Below are positions 1-12,955 of a stretch of DNA of 64,000 nt, in pieces (position 1 is the stretch's first letter; each line of letters opens with the position of its first letter). Source of the DNA: Lycocorax pyrrhopterus obiensis. Its lineage: Eukaryota; Chordata; Aves; Passeriformes; Paradisaeidae. Position numbers and translations under genes: made by a program. The stretch spans positions 1,202,168 to 1,266,167 of the forward strand of contig JACSVZ010000016.1 of the NCBI GenBank assembly GCA_014706295.1. The letters run 5' to 3'. The notes under the pieces were generated by a model that saw nothing but the letters and a program-made list of their open reading frames with translations, ran no database searches and was not told the origin of the DNA.

Positions 1-244
1 TGCTGCCCCTGGGAGAGCTCCTGCTGGCTGGCTGAGAGCTGCTCTGAGCTCAGCTGTGCTGTTGGGAACCGTTCTGGGGAGAGGGGCAGTTTTCCTGGGC
101 TGGTGCAGGGTTTTCTCTTGGCTGTTCCCAGGCTGCTCCCTTCCCGCCTCCCAGCTCAGTAATGCTTGTGGAGCAGCAGGGTGTGCACAGCAGTGTCCGT
201 GGGGGTGTGCATGTCTCACAGGGAAGGTTTCTCTTCCATTCCAG

Positions 245-326
245 ATGTTTGCACAGTTTGTCCCGTTCTGTCCAGCAGCTCAGGACAAGTTTTCAGGATC
301 ATGCTGTATGGAAGCCTTTAATGAAG
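245..326 (+). CDS. ARMC8: ARMC8 exon (first in window)
   Basis: Acceptor CAG at 242-244, donor GTAAGT from 327. The first base completes a codon begun in an exon upstream of the window, and 27 full codons follow. It encodes [12 protein letters not shown] and then [10 protein letters not shown]. The longer open frame here that starts MFAQFV is out of frame and is a shadow. Confidence 0.92.
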
Positions 327-3300
327 GTAAGTGAGGAACAGGCAGGTCTTGGTGCCTGGAGTGTTCTGGTCCGTTCAGGGAGCAGAGGGTGTCTGTTCAG
401 TTAACATGCCTTGATGTAGAAGCATGGTACAAGTTACCTAGAAATCAAAATCCCATGGCCTTCTAAGAGAGCCATAAGTCAGCAAAAGCCAACAGTAGCA
501 AGCATGTGGTTCATGCTTGGTTTTTGGTTGGCCTTTTGTTTCCTTTTTTTCTTTATTGTTTTTGGGCATTTTTTTGTGATCAGTGAGTGAAGCTAAATTA
601 TTCCCAGTGTTCACACAGGACACTACAAGGACTACATGTCCCTTAATCTCAGACTCAGACTAGATGGCACAGTTCAGACTTGGTCTGTGAGCCCTGCAAG
701 AGAATTTAGATCTGCGTTTTCTCCTGTAATTCTCTACCTCTTACATCTCATTGCAGATTCTATAGCTGAAGCCAAAGAGCTCAGAAAGACCTTTAGAAAG
801 ACATATTATCATATAGTGCAATTTTCCACAAGATGAAGTGAGATCCAAGTGTGCAAGATATATGTCATCTCTCATCCTGTAATGTCACTGTCATAAATAG
901 AGATAAATAAACCAGTTTCTCAGTTTCAACATCTTTTAGACCTTGAAAATGAGAACAGACCAAGTCTGCTAGCATGCTTGAAGGCTTGGGCGGTGTTGAC
1001 ACCCTTGGGAATCTCCTGAAGTGAGCTTGACTTGACTGTTCAGAAGTGAAATGGCCAGAGCACAGAAGGTGTTGTTGGCAGTAGTGAGCAAGGGAGGAAC
1101 ATGCTTAGTTTAGGAATTGGTGTTTTGGTGCTGCTGGAGATCCAGGCAGAGATGAGGGACTATAACTTGTCCCAGGCTTTCCTCCTCTGAGAGGGTGCTC
1201 CTGAGGAAATTTGCTGTGCTATGCTGAGCACGAGGTACAGAGAGGTTGAAGAGGCTCCTCCTCCTGGAGCTTCCTCTGCATATATGTCCTTTGCAGAGCA
1301 GGGCTTGTCCCCACTGATTTCTGCTAAATTGGACTAAAAGCACTCAAATCTGCCTTCTGTGAAACGATGCATTGCTCCAGCTTGTCCTGTGATGTGCGTC
1401 ATTGTCTAGGTCTGCACTGCTAGCATCAAAGCACCTCCTGAAGTCTGAAATACCCAGCTACAGCATAATTCCAGGTATTCCATTTCAGTGATCTCGTCAT
1501 CATCCTACTAACAGAATTCCTCTCTCTCCCCTCTGTGACTGCAGGTTTTACAGAATGCTCCAAATGAAATTCTTGTAGTAGCATCTTCCACGCTATGCAA
1601 TCTTCTTCTGGAATTCTCTCCAAGCAAGGAGGTGAGTACTTAGCCAGCAGCAGGGAGAGGGGATGGACTGAAGTGAGATTACACAATGGTTCAATTAGCA
1701 TAAAGGTGTGTTAATTGGCAGCCACTGCTTGTGACATGTTACAGAGCTGTGATGTTACAGAGCCTGTGCCACTGATAGCTTGGGACAAAAAAATCATCTG
1801 CTTACACTGCTGTGACAGTTAATTTGGTCTCCAAAGAAAAGAAGTAGACATGAAGTTTTGTCATTTTCTTTTTACTTGTAAAACACTATTATCTAAAAAG
1901 ATCATAAGCAAGAAGAAACCACACTGATTATTTGCAATGTGATCTGTTGTCTTAGAGAATTACTGCTACTGTAATGCTGAAAATGCTGGCATAGCTGAGT
2001 CTTGTGTTTTTATTGTTCTCAGATGAACAGTACAGGATATCTGGTTCTGCAGAGTCTGTATTTCATACAGATCATACCCACAGATCAACACTCCATAGCA
2101 GTGCAGCAATTCCCCAAGTCTAAAATACTTCGTAATTACAGAAAGTATTTGCAAGACTGTGCTGCATGTGGGATCCTGCAGGGCACTTTGGGTTACCAAA
2201 TTATCAGTTGATCTTGGTGGTTTCAATCATATCTGTGAGACAGAAAATTAACTGAAATAATGCCAAGCACAGTTCACTGGCCATGGGGCTTTCTTTAGCA
2301 GACTGCAGGTCAGGTGGGGTTTTTTTTGTTTTGGTGGGCGTTTTTTTGGTAGGGTTTTGTTTGTTTGTTTGTGTTTTGAGGTTTTGTGTTTGTTTGGGGT
2401 TTTTTGTTTTTGTTTTGGGGTTTTTTGGGTGTTTTTTTGTTCTTGTTGGTTGGTTGGTTTTTGTTGGGTTTTTTGTTGTTGCTTGGTTGGTTTTGTTTTG
2501 GTTTTGCAGGTTTTTTGGGGGTTTTTTGCTTGGTTTTTTTTGTAGTGTTTCCACTTCAAATTGGAGTGAAGTACTGGATTTTCTGTCAGGATGCATGGTT
2601 CATGTCAAAAACATTCATTGGCAAGAGAAAATATTTATTGTGTAAGGGGAAGGAATATTTAGAAGTACTAGATTTGAAAGCCTCTATAAGGCATCTGATC
2701 TTTTTTACATATCACCCTTTTCTTCTACATAATACTTGGAAAGTTGTGTATAAACCACCAGTCACTGCAGTAAATGAGCAAAGCTGAAGTGGCTCTGTGT
2801 TGTGCCCTGTGAAGAGCTGAGTCATTCCAGTTTGGGAATGTCTCCCAGTGCTGTGGCTGTGGAGCAGCCCCTGGGACTCTGTGGTGCAATCCCTGGCAGG
2901 TTCTTGCAGTGCAGAGCACCTGGGACCAGGTGAGCTGGGCACAAACTGCTGCTGCTGCTCAGAGAGGAGCCTGCTCCTGCAGCATCCAGCCTCTTCCACA
3001 CGTTCCTGTTTTCATTGGATGAACCAGTGAATTCAGCTCAGGAGGAAAGCAGTTGTTCCAAACTTCACTTTCATTACATTTATTTCAGTGTGAAAGAAAA
3101 GTGCATGGATTGATATCTTTCCTGTCGTTTAAAGATGATACTACAAGGTTTTGTATTTCCATCAAGAAGTTTACAGTTTTCTTTATTATGCTGAAGTTTT
3201 TGTCCTGGGTTTTCATTTGGTCTGATTACAGGACACAAAGATTTAATGTCAAGCACGGTGTCAAGTAGCTTTTATTGTCCTTAACCTCTTTTAAACAGTG

Positions 3301-6300
3301 ACATATATCCCTCTTATTACCCAAAATGATGTGATTGAAGGAAGATTATTTTTGGAGAGCAGTCCCGAGCTGAAAGTTGCTAGGAAAACCCATTTGCTTG
3401 TGGAGTGTGGCAGATGTGTGTGCAATAGCACAGCAGTGTGAGATGATGTATATACACACATAAATGTGTGTGCATCCGTGTCTCTACAAACACAGAGACA
3501 TAGGAGAAAGCAGCTGCCTTGACCTCACTTTTCTTTCACAGAAACCTACTTTTAAATGGTCATGGATATGGGGTGTGCATGGCCAGTTCATGTGAGTGCA
3601 CTGGGCATGTTGTAAGCTCAAGAATAAGACATAAGCAGTATATTTTTTGTTTTCATGTATGCAGTTAGTCTAAGTAGTGTTGTAAAGATGTGTTTTTCCC
3701 TCCTCCTTTCAGCCTATTTTAGAATCAGGAGCCATAGAACTTCTATGTAGTTTGACCCAGAGTGAAAACCTTGCCTTGCGAGTGAACGGCATCTGGGCGT
3801 TAATGGTGAGTGGGACACCCCAGTGAAATACCACTTGTGACTGTGCTCCTTAAAACATTTGTGAACATATCTCGTGGAACTTGTTATTAAAAATGACATC
3901 ATTGAAATCTGGCTTGTCTTTCCACTGAACTGCAGAAGAAAAACAGCATCAGCCTGGAACACTTCATCTATTAGTCCATAAAGTAAAATAAATTCTTCAG
4001 TTCTGGTACCAATTTTATTGCCAAGATCATTCAGGGAAGCAGTTAAGTAGTGTCAGTAGCATGCCAGGGGGCAAATAAAAGCAGGTAATAACCAGGTCAG
4101 CTGTAAGACAATGTGGAAATTGAATTCACCGTGTAGCAGTTGCTCATAAATTACAGCCTTTTTGCAAGATTAATTTAGGAAGGATATATTCTTGTAGGGA
4201 ATAGTCTACTAAAAGAGTGAAAGCCCAGGTTTTCAGGTAAAAAAATCAATTAAAAAGTGTGTCTGTTTCAGAATATGGCATTTCAAGCGGAACAGAAGAT
4301 CAAGTCAGACATCCTGCGAGGTCTGAGCACAGAGCAGTTGTTTCAGTTGCTTTCTGATTCCGATGTAAATGTTCTGATGAAAACTTTGGGACTGCTCAGG
4401 AATCTTCTCTCCACTCGCCCAGTAAGTAGAGCTGCAAACAGACCTCCTGGAAGCTGATCAAACATGCAGCCAATGCAGTGCTTCTGTGCAAGACAAGTTA
4501 TTTTTCTGTTTCACCACTTGGATTTATTCAAATATCTGTAAGCAAATGTGCAAATCAGTGTGAGAAAACATTTGAAAGAATTCTCTGCATCCACGGAAAC
4601 ATTGTAATTATTATCAGAGCTAGACATTTTCATTTAATGTTCAATTCCATTGCATTTAGTTTTCAGCACCATTATTTTCATAGCAATTCCTCTGTGAAAC
4701 TTGTCCAGAGCAACACTGAGGGTTGCACCATTGAGTCAGTGTATGGAAAGGTCCAGATCTTAAAGATACCTGTGTTTCTTCTTCCTTGGCACTTGAAATA
4801 CTTCTGCTCTTATCCAGCTACACAGATAGTACTGGCTTTGTGCATTTGGCTGTGGGACTGTGCACTTACAAAATGCAGACGTTCATTTTACCCCCTGAAA
4901 TAAAATGGTTGGAAAATGCGAGCCCGTGAGTTGTTTTTGACAGGGAGAGAGAGATATTAGTGGAGGAAAAGAAAAGGATAATTCCCTGTGAAGAACAGAG
5001 GGGAAACATGCAGCAAACATTTGAAAAGCCAACATTTTTAAGGGGAAAAAACCCATGTGCATTTATCACATATTGTGTTTCTACCATAAAAAGGTCACTG
5101 TAAAAAATCTTCTGACATTTGTATTCATTGAGTCTCAATAACCTTCATAGAAAATTAGCTCTGTCTTAATGTGAAAAAATATTTAATAGCCAGTCATTCA
5201 TTGAATTCACCCTGACAATTCTCATTGTCACTTAAGGTGTTCTCCATCTGGAGCTATGTGCCAGCTTCACTGCTTCCTGTGGTAGGATTTAGAGCCAGAA
5301 CCAGCCATTTTCAACCTCTACCCAAAACTCACTCCAGAATAACTCATCCAGCAGCTTTCCAATGAAATCCCATTATTAGCAATTTTAAGAAGTCCTACAA
5401 GAATCCCTGAAGTCTTAAAGAATTGTAGTGTGCCGTGTGCTGGTCACCTCTGGTGCCTGTTTGCTGCCACTCCTGAGGTTTGGTATCAGTTAATCCAGTA
5501 CATCTTGTGTACTCTTTTTTATTCTAGTGTAGATGTTTATAGTCTGTCACCAAGTGACCTTTGAGCTATGATGCTGTGAACTTAAGGCACCTTTCCCAGA
5601 CAATAAGCAATTCATCTGGCTTATTTCTTTGCCCCCTCTCAGGCTTTGGAAATATGGCTATTGGACCTGGGCACAGTGTCCCTGCAAGAGTAGCAAATAC
5701 CAGAGAAGAAACATCCTTTTTCTCACCCCTCTCTGATATTACTCTCTGGTTATTAGAAGAGAAGTGGTTGTTTCTAACTGCAGCATCACACTCAGAGCCT
5801 GGGTCAGCAGGGTTCAGTCCTCAGCCTGGCCTCCATGCAACTGGGACAGCAATGTCTTCTCTGCAGGTGGTAGGGGAAGCACCACCAGGGCCTGTACAAT
5901 GCTCTCTCAGACAAGAGCAGGCTCCACATGAAGAGGAATGTTCTGAAGTGTTTCTGCTGTGATAAATTTTTGGTTTGGGAGAGCTCAATGGGAGCAGTGC
6001 TCGGTGTGCAGTATTGCTGCTCCTCACTTGGAGTGATTCAAGCAGGAATGTCCCTTCTTTGTCTGGAGAGTTACACTAACTGTGTTTCATCCTTGCTTTG
6101 GCAGCACATAGACTACATAATGAGCACTCATGGGAAGCAAATCATGCAAGCAGTGACCCTCATTCTGGAAGGGGAGCACAATATAGAAGTCAAAGAGCAG
6201 GTACCGTTTCTGTTTGGTGTTGTCTTGGCAGAGTAAAATAAAAGAGAGCAAAGAGTGCTTAGTGTTCACAACACGGCATTTTTGTTTGGGATTATGATGT

Positions 6301-9300
6301 GCTGTGAATATTTTACTGAGATCTGTCAGATGAATACCTTGAGTACCTACAAGAATGCTTTTCTTTCTAATGGATTGTTACAAAATTGTTTGAACTGAAT
6401 TCACATTGGTTTTGCAAATGTAGGTTTGGCGAAGAGGAGGGATGTGGGAGTAGAAGAATTAAATTGGGGCCATTGCATGGCAGGAAGGGGTCACTAGGAA
6501 GAGAAGGAGAAGCACTAGCAGGGCAAAGAGCATCCTGGTGGAGCCCAGGAAAAAGTGGGGAGGGACCTGCCCTGACAAATGAAAACTTAAGAAAAGCAGT
6601 CTGCAAGAGGAAAGGCAGAGGGAAAGAGGAGAAGGCCAGCAGGGAATGGCATCCTGGAACCAGTGTACAGGGGCAGCTGCTGTGGGGGTGCTGAAGCAGC
6701 AGTGAGAGGACAGGTGAGCTGGAGTTGGCTGGATAACTCTTGTGCCAGGACAGGCAGTGGGAGAGCCGTGTTCCTTCCTCATACGGGGTGTGGTGGGGGA
6801 GGATGGGGGCAGCAAGAAGCTGTGGGAGATGCCAGAGGATTGCTTTGGCTTAGGTTGGATATGAGTAGCAAACAGCATGGGAAATGAGTGTAGGAGTAGA
6901 GCTGGTCTAAATCCCTGCTCAGGGAAGAACAGGCTGAAGGCCAACAGGCCTCCTTTGGCGATTTAAGTGCAAAATTAGAAAAAAAAATCCCCAAAGACTT
7001 GCTAGCAAGTTTAGTGACACCATGGATCTGAAACAGCTGAGAATTAATCACGTGTGTCTTTCTAAATAGGTCTTCCTGATAAAGCTGTGGTGACAGGAAT
7101 GGCCTTTATTGCCACAGGTTATTTACCTTGCCAAGCCTCTCCATCACTTTGCAGGAGAACCAGCATACCTGGGAAATACTCTGGGAAAGGGCTGGGCTGA
7201 ATATGGGCTTTGGGGCCTGTATCCACTGAGCACTTCCTTGGTCCCTGTGGTGCAGCTGGCTCCTATTTCAAAATCCAGTACTACCTGTCTGCACACCAGA
7301 CCCCCTGCTTGCAGCAGGACAGTGCTTGTCTCTGTCACTGCCAGCCTCATCAGGATATAATTAGCAGCTTGGAAGTAATTAGTCTCTGCAGCTGCTGACA
7401 CAGTGCAGTGCAGCTTAGACACAAGCACCATACAAGTGCTGATCATGCTCCAGTGTCCTCCCAGCAAGCCCAGAAAAGATGGTCAAGTTCTTCCAGAGCT
7501 CTTTGGGAAAAAGCTTGTGGAGCATCTGCTGGTGCCTCTGAGAGCCAGGGAAGGGGCTGTGCCAGTCAAAGCTCTGTGCAGGTAGTGCCAATGTGGGCCA
7601 GGGTGCTTCAAGGGCATCCTGTGGGATGGCTCCTCTAATTTGCAAGAAATAACCAGCTGCAGAAGTAGCTGGAGTTACCTGTGCAGGTGACAACTGTAAT
7701 TAGACTTGTTGAAAACAAGTTACTCCTCTGCCAGATCAGCAGAAAGGCATCTGTCTGTCCTTTTCCTGCCCTGAAGAACGAGGTGGAAATGGTTGGGGTT
7801 TGTTGTTTTTCCTTTCCTCCCAGCCACTGCTGCAGAACAGACTGCTTTATATTCCAGGGCATTTATTCTTTCCTATATGTTGCAGATTTCCATAAGAGAC
7901 TTAAAATGTTCTTCCTTGCAATGGATTAATGAGTGCTGCTCTTCATTTTAAAATGGCAATGAGTGTTTCTGGCCAGGGCTGCTCCCCACAGCTGGTAACT
8001 CCTTGGCATTGGCCCTAGATGTGAGCAAGCTGGAAACTCCAGATTAAAGATATTAAAACTAATTAAAGGAATTGTTTGTCCTGAGTTCAGAGCTGTCAGG
8101 GAAGCTATATAAATCATGGGATGTGATCTGGGGCCAAATAACTTCTCCGTTTTTCTCTCTTTCAGACATTGTGTATCCTTGCCAATATAGCAGATGGCAC
8201 GACAGCAAAAGAACTGATTATGACCAACGATGACATCCTGCAGAAAATCAAATACTACATGGTAGGGGGGATTTCTCTTAAAGGATTTGTGTTGATCTTT
8301 TGCAGGAATGATAAGAGAAAAGTGCTTTAGGATTTTGTTCTGTGAATTATTCACTATCATGCACCTTATTTCCATATAACCAGTGGGGCGTAAGTGCAGT
8401 TCTGTATGGCAGAGGTGTACAAAGGAACTGACTAAAAGGAAAATCCAGGGGTTATTTCCCCTAAAAACGTTACAGTGACATCATCTACATGGAAAACATT
8501 TCATGAACTTGGCAAAGGCATATCTTGGAGATGTCAGTAAATATTTGGAAGGAAGTGATTGACCACTACTCAAGTGCCTTATATTATGGCCCTATCTTTG
8601 AGAGAAGTTGTAGATAAGAATTAGTCCCAGCTTTGCTATCTTATTTATTACGTGATGAATGGCAAAATACAAGCCTTGTGAATTTCTGAATTTCTTCTTC
8701 TAAACTTGTGTTCTATTTTTCTATAGAGTCATTCAAATGCTAAACTACAGCTTGCTGCCATGTTCTGTATATCTAATCTCATATGGAATGAAGAGGAAGG
8801 TAAGAAACCCTCCTTCTTAATGCACAGACAAGTTACTATCCTGATCAAAAAGCTTTTGTAATCAATATTTGCAGTGCACAGTGCAGTGAGATCCAAAGTA
8901 TAATGGGAAACATCATTATAGATGTAGGATGGAATACGTGGGAGTGGTCAGGAGACACTGAGGAGAGTGCAGAGAGCTGTTCTGGGGGAGACACAAGGAC
9001 ACAGTGACAAAAAACAGGAGCTGCAGAGGCACAGTGGGAGGTTTTCACCTGTAGCATTTCTGTGAAGTCTCAAAACAATTGGAGTGAAAGAGAATTCTTG
9101 TAAGAGTTTCCAGGTCCTACAGGGGCTGTGGAAACTCATTGTTGGAGGGAACAGGTTCACTGGAGAGAATAAATGGATTAGAAGGGGATTTCTGGCAAGG
9201 AAATTTTCCACAGCATGGATGGCTTGAGTGGCTTGGGCTGAAACCAGCTAAAGGACTTGTGGGTGGACCTGGGAGCAATGGATAAGGCATTTGGTGAGAA

Positions 9301-11129
9301 GAGTCATGGCCTGAGAGAGGGGGAGGTTACCAGGAGGGGGCTGAAGGATGCTGCTGCTCAGGGGAATATGGTGAGAGGAGGAGAGGGCAGAAGTCAGGCT
9401 CAGAAACACCTCCAGGGGAATGTTCTCCAATGCATCCCAATCCTGTGAAATCACAGAGATGAGAATAAAACAGCTGAAGTCAGGATACCTTAGGATAAAG
9501 ATTCTTGCCTTCAAGATATTCTTGGCTCCAAACATGTGGACACGGAGCACGGCAAAAGAAGCTGGAGCTCCCTGGGGAAGCAGGCAGAGCTGAGGGAGTG
9601 TTTCCATGGCTGTGCTCTGGCTGGACATTGCTCCTTACCCCTCCTTTAGCTGGTTTCTGCTGCCCCTCCTCTCTGCTGCCCTGCAGACACTTGGGCTGGT
9701 GCCACTCCCACCAATGTGATTTGTTGTTGCTGCAGGTTCACAGGAGCGCCAAGACAAGCTCCGAGACATGGGAATAGTAGATATTCTACATAAACTGAGT
9801 CAGTCCTCAGATCCAAATCTGTGTGACAAGTGAGTATGAAGATAGTACAGCATCACCACAGTTGTTAATCTCAATTAAATTATTTTAAACTAATTAAGCC
9901 CAACAGTAACTTTGCACACACCTGTGCTGTTGCCTGTGTTAGTATCCACAGAGATCATCTGGCTGCTTCCCAAACATGTGTAAAACCAAAACAGCTACTG
10001 ACAGTTTCTGGGGCTTTATGTTAACCTTTTGCAGTTATCCCACCTACAATTAGCAACAGCCCATATTTCTTCCATGAAATAAAGGAGAAAATCTGATTTT
10101 TGGAAGATGTCACAGACAGACAACACAACTCAAAACTGTGCAGTTGTTTTTAAAATGCATTAAATTTGGGGTTCTTGGTTTTATGAAAGATGTTTTAGTG
10201 TTAGACATCTTCGTAGTAAAGTTAGGGCTTCTCATCTTAAAATCTGTGCCAGAGTATCAGCACTGAAAGTGATAATCAGGAACATATTGATATCCCACCA
10301 CTGCCACACCAGCCCCCTCCATGAGCTATTATGGCTTGTGATCACAGCAGGAAGCTGGGAAGAAACAAATAAATAATCTTCTGTGTTGATGAGTTGTATC
10401 AGGTCCTGGAAAAGTCTGTTAGGTCACGGTAGCAGGTTGGGAGCTGTGGGGGACAAAGGAAGAGCAAAGTTTCTCACTGCAGGTGGCAGGAAACTCAGAA
10501 TTAGCCTACGTGATGATGCAACTGTAACCCCAGACTGGTGGGAGGTGTTTTTGTCTTAACAAAAATGTTGCACAATGTTAGATGACACAAATTCCAGTAT
10601 TAGACTGGCTCCTTCCTCCCTCTCACCTCACTGTATGTTTTTGGTGGGGCCAGTATTCCTACAGGATTCCTGACAGGACTGATGTGCTTTTAGTATGTTC
10701 TGAGTTGACACTCCTTGATTTCTCAGCTCAAAGACCTACTTTTCATGGTACACCTGTATTACAGAAAGCAACTGCTCTTCAGTGGCTGTTCTTGAGGGAT
10801 TTTGGAAGGTGTGTGTAACACGCATCCCAAGCCCCACCCTGCTGGGAGTGCCTCAGTTTGTGCTGGGATCCAGTGTCATTGGCTAGATCAGGTTATCCTT
10901 GGATGCCAGGTGGATTCTTTAACAGTTACAGCCCCACAGAGCATTTCTGCACCACGGGCCAAGTCCTTCCAAAGTGAGGGAGTCTTTTCCTCAGCCATCC
11001 TCCCTCCCTCTGTGCTGGCACACTCTGGGCGTGCCCATGAAGCTGCTGCTGCTGAAGCCAGACTCCTGTAATTATTGGGTTGTTCTTTCTTGCAGGGCGA
11101 AGACAGCACTCCAGCAGTACCTTGCATGA
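245..11129 (+). CDS. ARMC8: ARMC8, C-terminal part of the coding region (nine exons)
   Basis: Armadillo repeat-containing protein 8 is a scaffold subunit of the CTLH/GID E3 ubiquitin ligase; one isoform has also been linked to HRS and alpha-catenin turnover (family knowledge). Nine exons join in one frame: 245-326, 1545-1631, 3713-3805, 4272-4421, 6105-6200, 8166-8261, 8727-8799, 9736-9829 and 11096-11129. Together they give about 267 codons and a TGA stop. The vertebrate protein is about 673 residues, so the N-terminal part lies upstream of the window. The translation is all-helical ARM-type sequence, with recognisable blocks such as [48 protein letters not shown] and [17 protein letters not shown]. 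It ends TALQQYLA, the family's usual C-terminus. No frameshift or premature stop was seen. Identification is by eye but near-identical in long blocks. Confidence 0.95.
327..1544 (+). other. ARMC8 intron
   Basis: No repeat or RNA gene recognised. Short open frames show no domain. The 244 bases before the first exon are also intronic with nothing notable. Confidence 0.6.
1545..1631 (+). CDS. ARMC8: ARMC8 exon
   Basis: Acceptor GCAG ends at 1544; donor GTGAGT starts at 1632. Exactly 29 codons, phase 0 at both ends, reading [15 protein letters not shown] and then [10 protein letters not shown]. Confidence 0.95.
1632..3712 (+). other. ARMC8 intron
   Basis: Contains the G/T-rich tract at 2311-2545. 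Nothing else recognised. Confidence 0.6.
2311..2545. repeat. G/T-rich low-complexity tract in an ARMC8 intron
   Basis: The + strand is almost only G and T for about 230 bases: runs of T broken by GG or GGGG, with no fixed unit. The open frames across it on either strand (Lys/Thr/Pro-rich on -, Phe/Val/Gly-rich on +) are composition artefacts. Confidence 0.9.
3713..3805 (+). CDS. ARMC8: ARMC8 exon
   Basis: A pyrimidine-rich acceptor ends at 3712; donor GTGAGT starts at 3806. 31 codons, phase 0-0, encoding [18 protein letters not shown] and RVNGIWALM, one armadillo repeat. Confidence 0.95.
4272..4421 (+). CDS. ARMC8: ARMC8 exon
   Basis: 50 codons, phase 0-0, starting [13 protein letters not shown] and ending [12 protein letters not shown]. 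Donor GTAAGT starts at 4422. It is the longest ARMC8 exon in the window. Confidence 0.96.
4422..8165 (+). other. ARMC8 introns either side of exon 6105-6200
   Basis: A purine-rich, GA-biased stretch covers about 6425-6660. The rest shows no recognised repeat, RNA gene or conserved frame. Confidence 0.55.
6105..6200 (+). CDS. ARMC8: ARMC8 exon
   Basis: 32 codons, phase 0-0, encoding [15 protein letters not shown] and [14 protein letters not shown]. Acceptor GCAG ends at 6104; donor GTACCG is weaker than its neighbours. Confidence 0.95.
8166..8261 (+). CDS. ARMC8: ARMC8 exon
   Basis: 32 codons, phase 0-0, encoding [18 protein letters not shown] and [12 protein letters not shown]. The acceptor follows a run of T and C; donor GTAGGG starts at 8262. 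Confidence 0.95.
8727..8799 (+). CDS. ARMC8: ARMC8 exon
   Basis: 24 codons plus one base, encoding [18 protein letters not shown] and IWNEEE. Acceptor ATAG ends at 8726; donor GTAAGA starts at 8800. Confidence 0.95.
8800..11095 (+). other. ARMC8 introns either side of exon 9736-9829
   Basis: Unremarkable sequence, mildly GA-rich at about 8940-9420. Possibly old unrecognised repeat; no gene seen. Confidence 0.5.
9736..9829 (+). CDS. ARMC8: ARMC8 exon
   Basis: Two bases complete the split glycine codon, then 30 codons and two bases follow. It encodes [20 protein letters not shown] and SDPNLCDK. Donor GTGAGT starts at 9830. Confidence 0.95.
11096..11129 (+). CDS. ARMC8: ARMC8 last coding exon with TGA stop
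   Basis: One base completes the lysine codon, then [10 protein letters not shown] and a TGA at 11127-11129. Acceptor TTGCAG ends at 11095. The 3' UTR starts in this same exon. Confidence 0.94.
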
Positions 11130-11452
11130 TCAAAGACTAATTGAATCTATGGACACCCCTCATGTCTACTTAAGGAACAGCAGGAGATACTCCTGACTCC
11201 TTATATTTGCACAAGTCACCTTGGGCTGCATTTTTCTCAGGTGCAGGGAGCTGCTTTGCAGAAACAGTTTGAATGATCAGGTCTCCAGTGCACTTGAGAA
11301 TTTTCTTGAGGTAGTTTCTTTACTCAGAGGACTCTGGGGGGGTTGTTTTGGTTTTTTGGGGTTTTTTTCCTGAGCTACCTGGACTCTCAGATAGAACAAT
11401 CAGTCATCGTTTTCCTTTTGGGCCTCCAATTCTCTGCTTTAGCCGCAGCCTT

Positions 11453-11515
11453 GTGTGGGTGCGTGGGTGCTCGAGTGCGTGCGTGTGCCGGGCTGAGTGT
11501 GTGGGTGTGAGACCT
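11453..11515 (+). repeat. GT-rich block in ARMC8 3' UTR
   Basis: Imperfect GTG/GTGCG-type repeat, including GTGGGTGCGTGGGTGCTCG and GTGTGTGGGTGTGAG. In RNA it would be a GU-rich tract of the sort bound by CELF- or TDP-43-type proteins (inference). Confidence 0.6.
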
Positions 11516-12949
11516 CACTTTTGGTTTTCCTTTTTTTTTGTGTGAAAATCTTTTTCTACAGGTTTTCAAGGGTTAACCATTGTTTGCTGTACGAATACTT
11601 CAATGAATTATATACAGTTTGAATGAAATGTTATTTAAAAAAAAACGCAACTGTTGTATCCCATAAAGTTTATTTTGAATTTTGAACAGATGAATGTTTT
11701 TAAGTAAAATATATGCATTTCTGAACTTCAGCTTAACTTACATTATACTTCCTTTTTAAAGAGAAAAATAGAGGGAGACAATAGACTCCAAATTCCAAGC
11801 AGCACATTCTGTACTGAGAAGGTCCAAGAGTTCTTTGCCACAATACAAGGTCAGCTGGTATCGATGACATGCTCAAATCCATGGAATGGGCCAACTGGAT
11901 TGGGTTTGGGTTTCTTTACATTTTTAGAAAACAAGCTCATACTTCAGGGGTAGCATGACTGATGCTTTTCTGGAAAGGAGCAGGTGGCTGCAAGATCAGC
12001 AGGAATAAGCTCTTGCTTTGCCAGCCAGGAACTTGCTCAGCTAATTGCTGAAGGATTGGCTTATTCATGGTGAGAAGGATTTGCTGATCACTGGTATCAG
12101 CGGAGCAAACAGTGTGTTGCAGAAGTTACACCTTCCAGAGACTAGAAGGAGCTGGCAAGCAGTGATTAAGGGATTGTTTTTGTTTTGCATCCTTTATCTC
12201 CACAAATAGTTAAGTGACTTCCAAATTATTTCCACAAAAGATGAACTGGGTGCATTAAGTTGGGGAAGGGATGGAAAAATCGGGGATTTGGTCTTGTTCT
12301 ATAGCTCAGTAATGTTGCTACAGATTTTCTGTATATATGCAGCTATACACACATGCATGGATTTAGATTGCTGGATAATTGGTGGGGTGTGAGTGCATCC
12401 AGAAGCCCTGACTGTACGTTCCCGAAATGGTGCCTGCAAGTGTGCAGAGGGAAACACGAATGCAGGTGAAGGGGACTGTGTGAGGTCAGGCTGGAATGGC
12501 AGAGCCCAGTGGCTTCCCAGTCTCCTCCAGCAGTTCAGGGTTCTGACTCTCTGCCCAGGTCTCCTTTCTGGTTTCATTTTAGACCATAGCTCATAGTCAG
12601 ACTCTCCAGACACTGTATTTACATAGCACTAACAGGCACTAGAGTTTGCAGCCAGTGTCTTAAACCAAATCTTTCTTCTCTTACACTGAGCTTCAGGAAG
12701 GCTGCAGTAAGAAGAGAAGTCTGTAACTTTGCTAACCAATTTTGATAATTGTCTAAATATTTTATTTCTAATCAGAAGGTCAAATTGTGATGACAGCCTT
12801 ACTTTTTTTCCGAGGTAACTCTTTGTGTCAGAAAATGTGACCACAGTTTGGCCTGGAATTTGAATGTGCTGTGTATCAGATAACTGTTATCACTTGGTTG
12901 CAAAGGAGAATATCTACATTTCATGTAACTTCTTCCACTCTCAAAGACA

Positions 12950-12955
12950 AATAAA
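12950..12955 (+). terminator. AATAAA poly(A) signal candidate (ARMC8, proximal canonical)
   Basis: Canonical AATAAA about 1.8 kb after the ARMC8 stop codon, in non-coding sequence on the sense strand. Use depends on downstream elements that sequence alone cannot settle. Confidence 0.35.

Noticed and set aside
2204..2596. 130-codon - strand frame rich in Lys, Thr and Pro, and + strand Phe/Val/Gly-rich frames opposite
   Set aside because: Translation of the G/T-rich low-complexity tract; no domain and no splice support.
6459..6944. 161-codon - strand open frame
   Set aside because: Lies over a purine-rich ARMC8 intron, which depletes stops on the opposite strand; no recognisable product.
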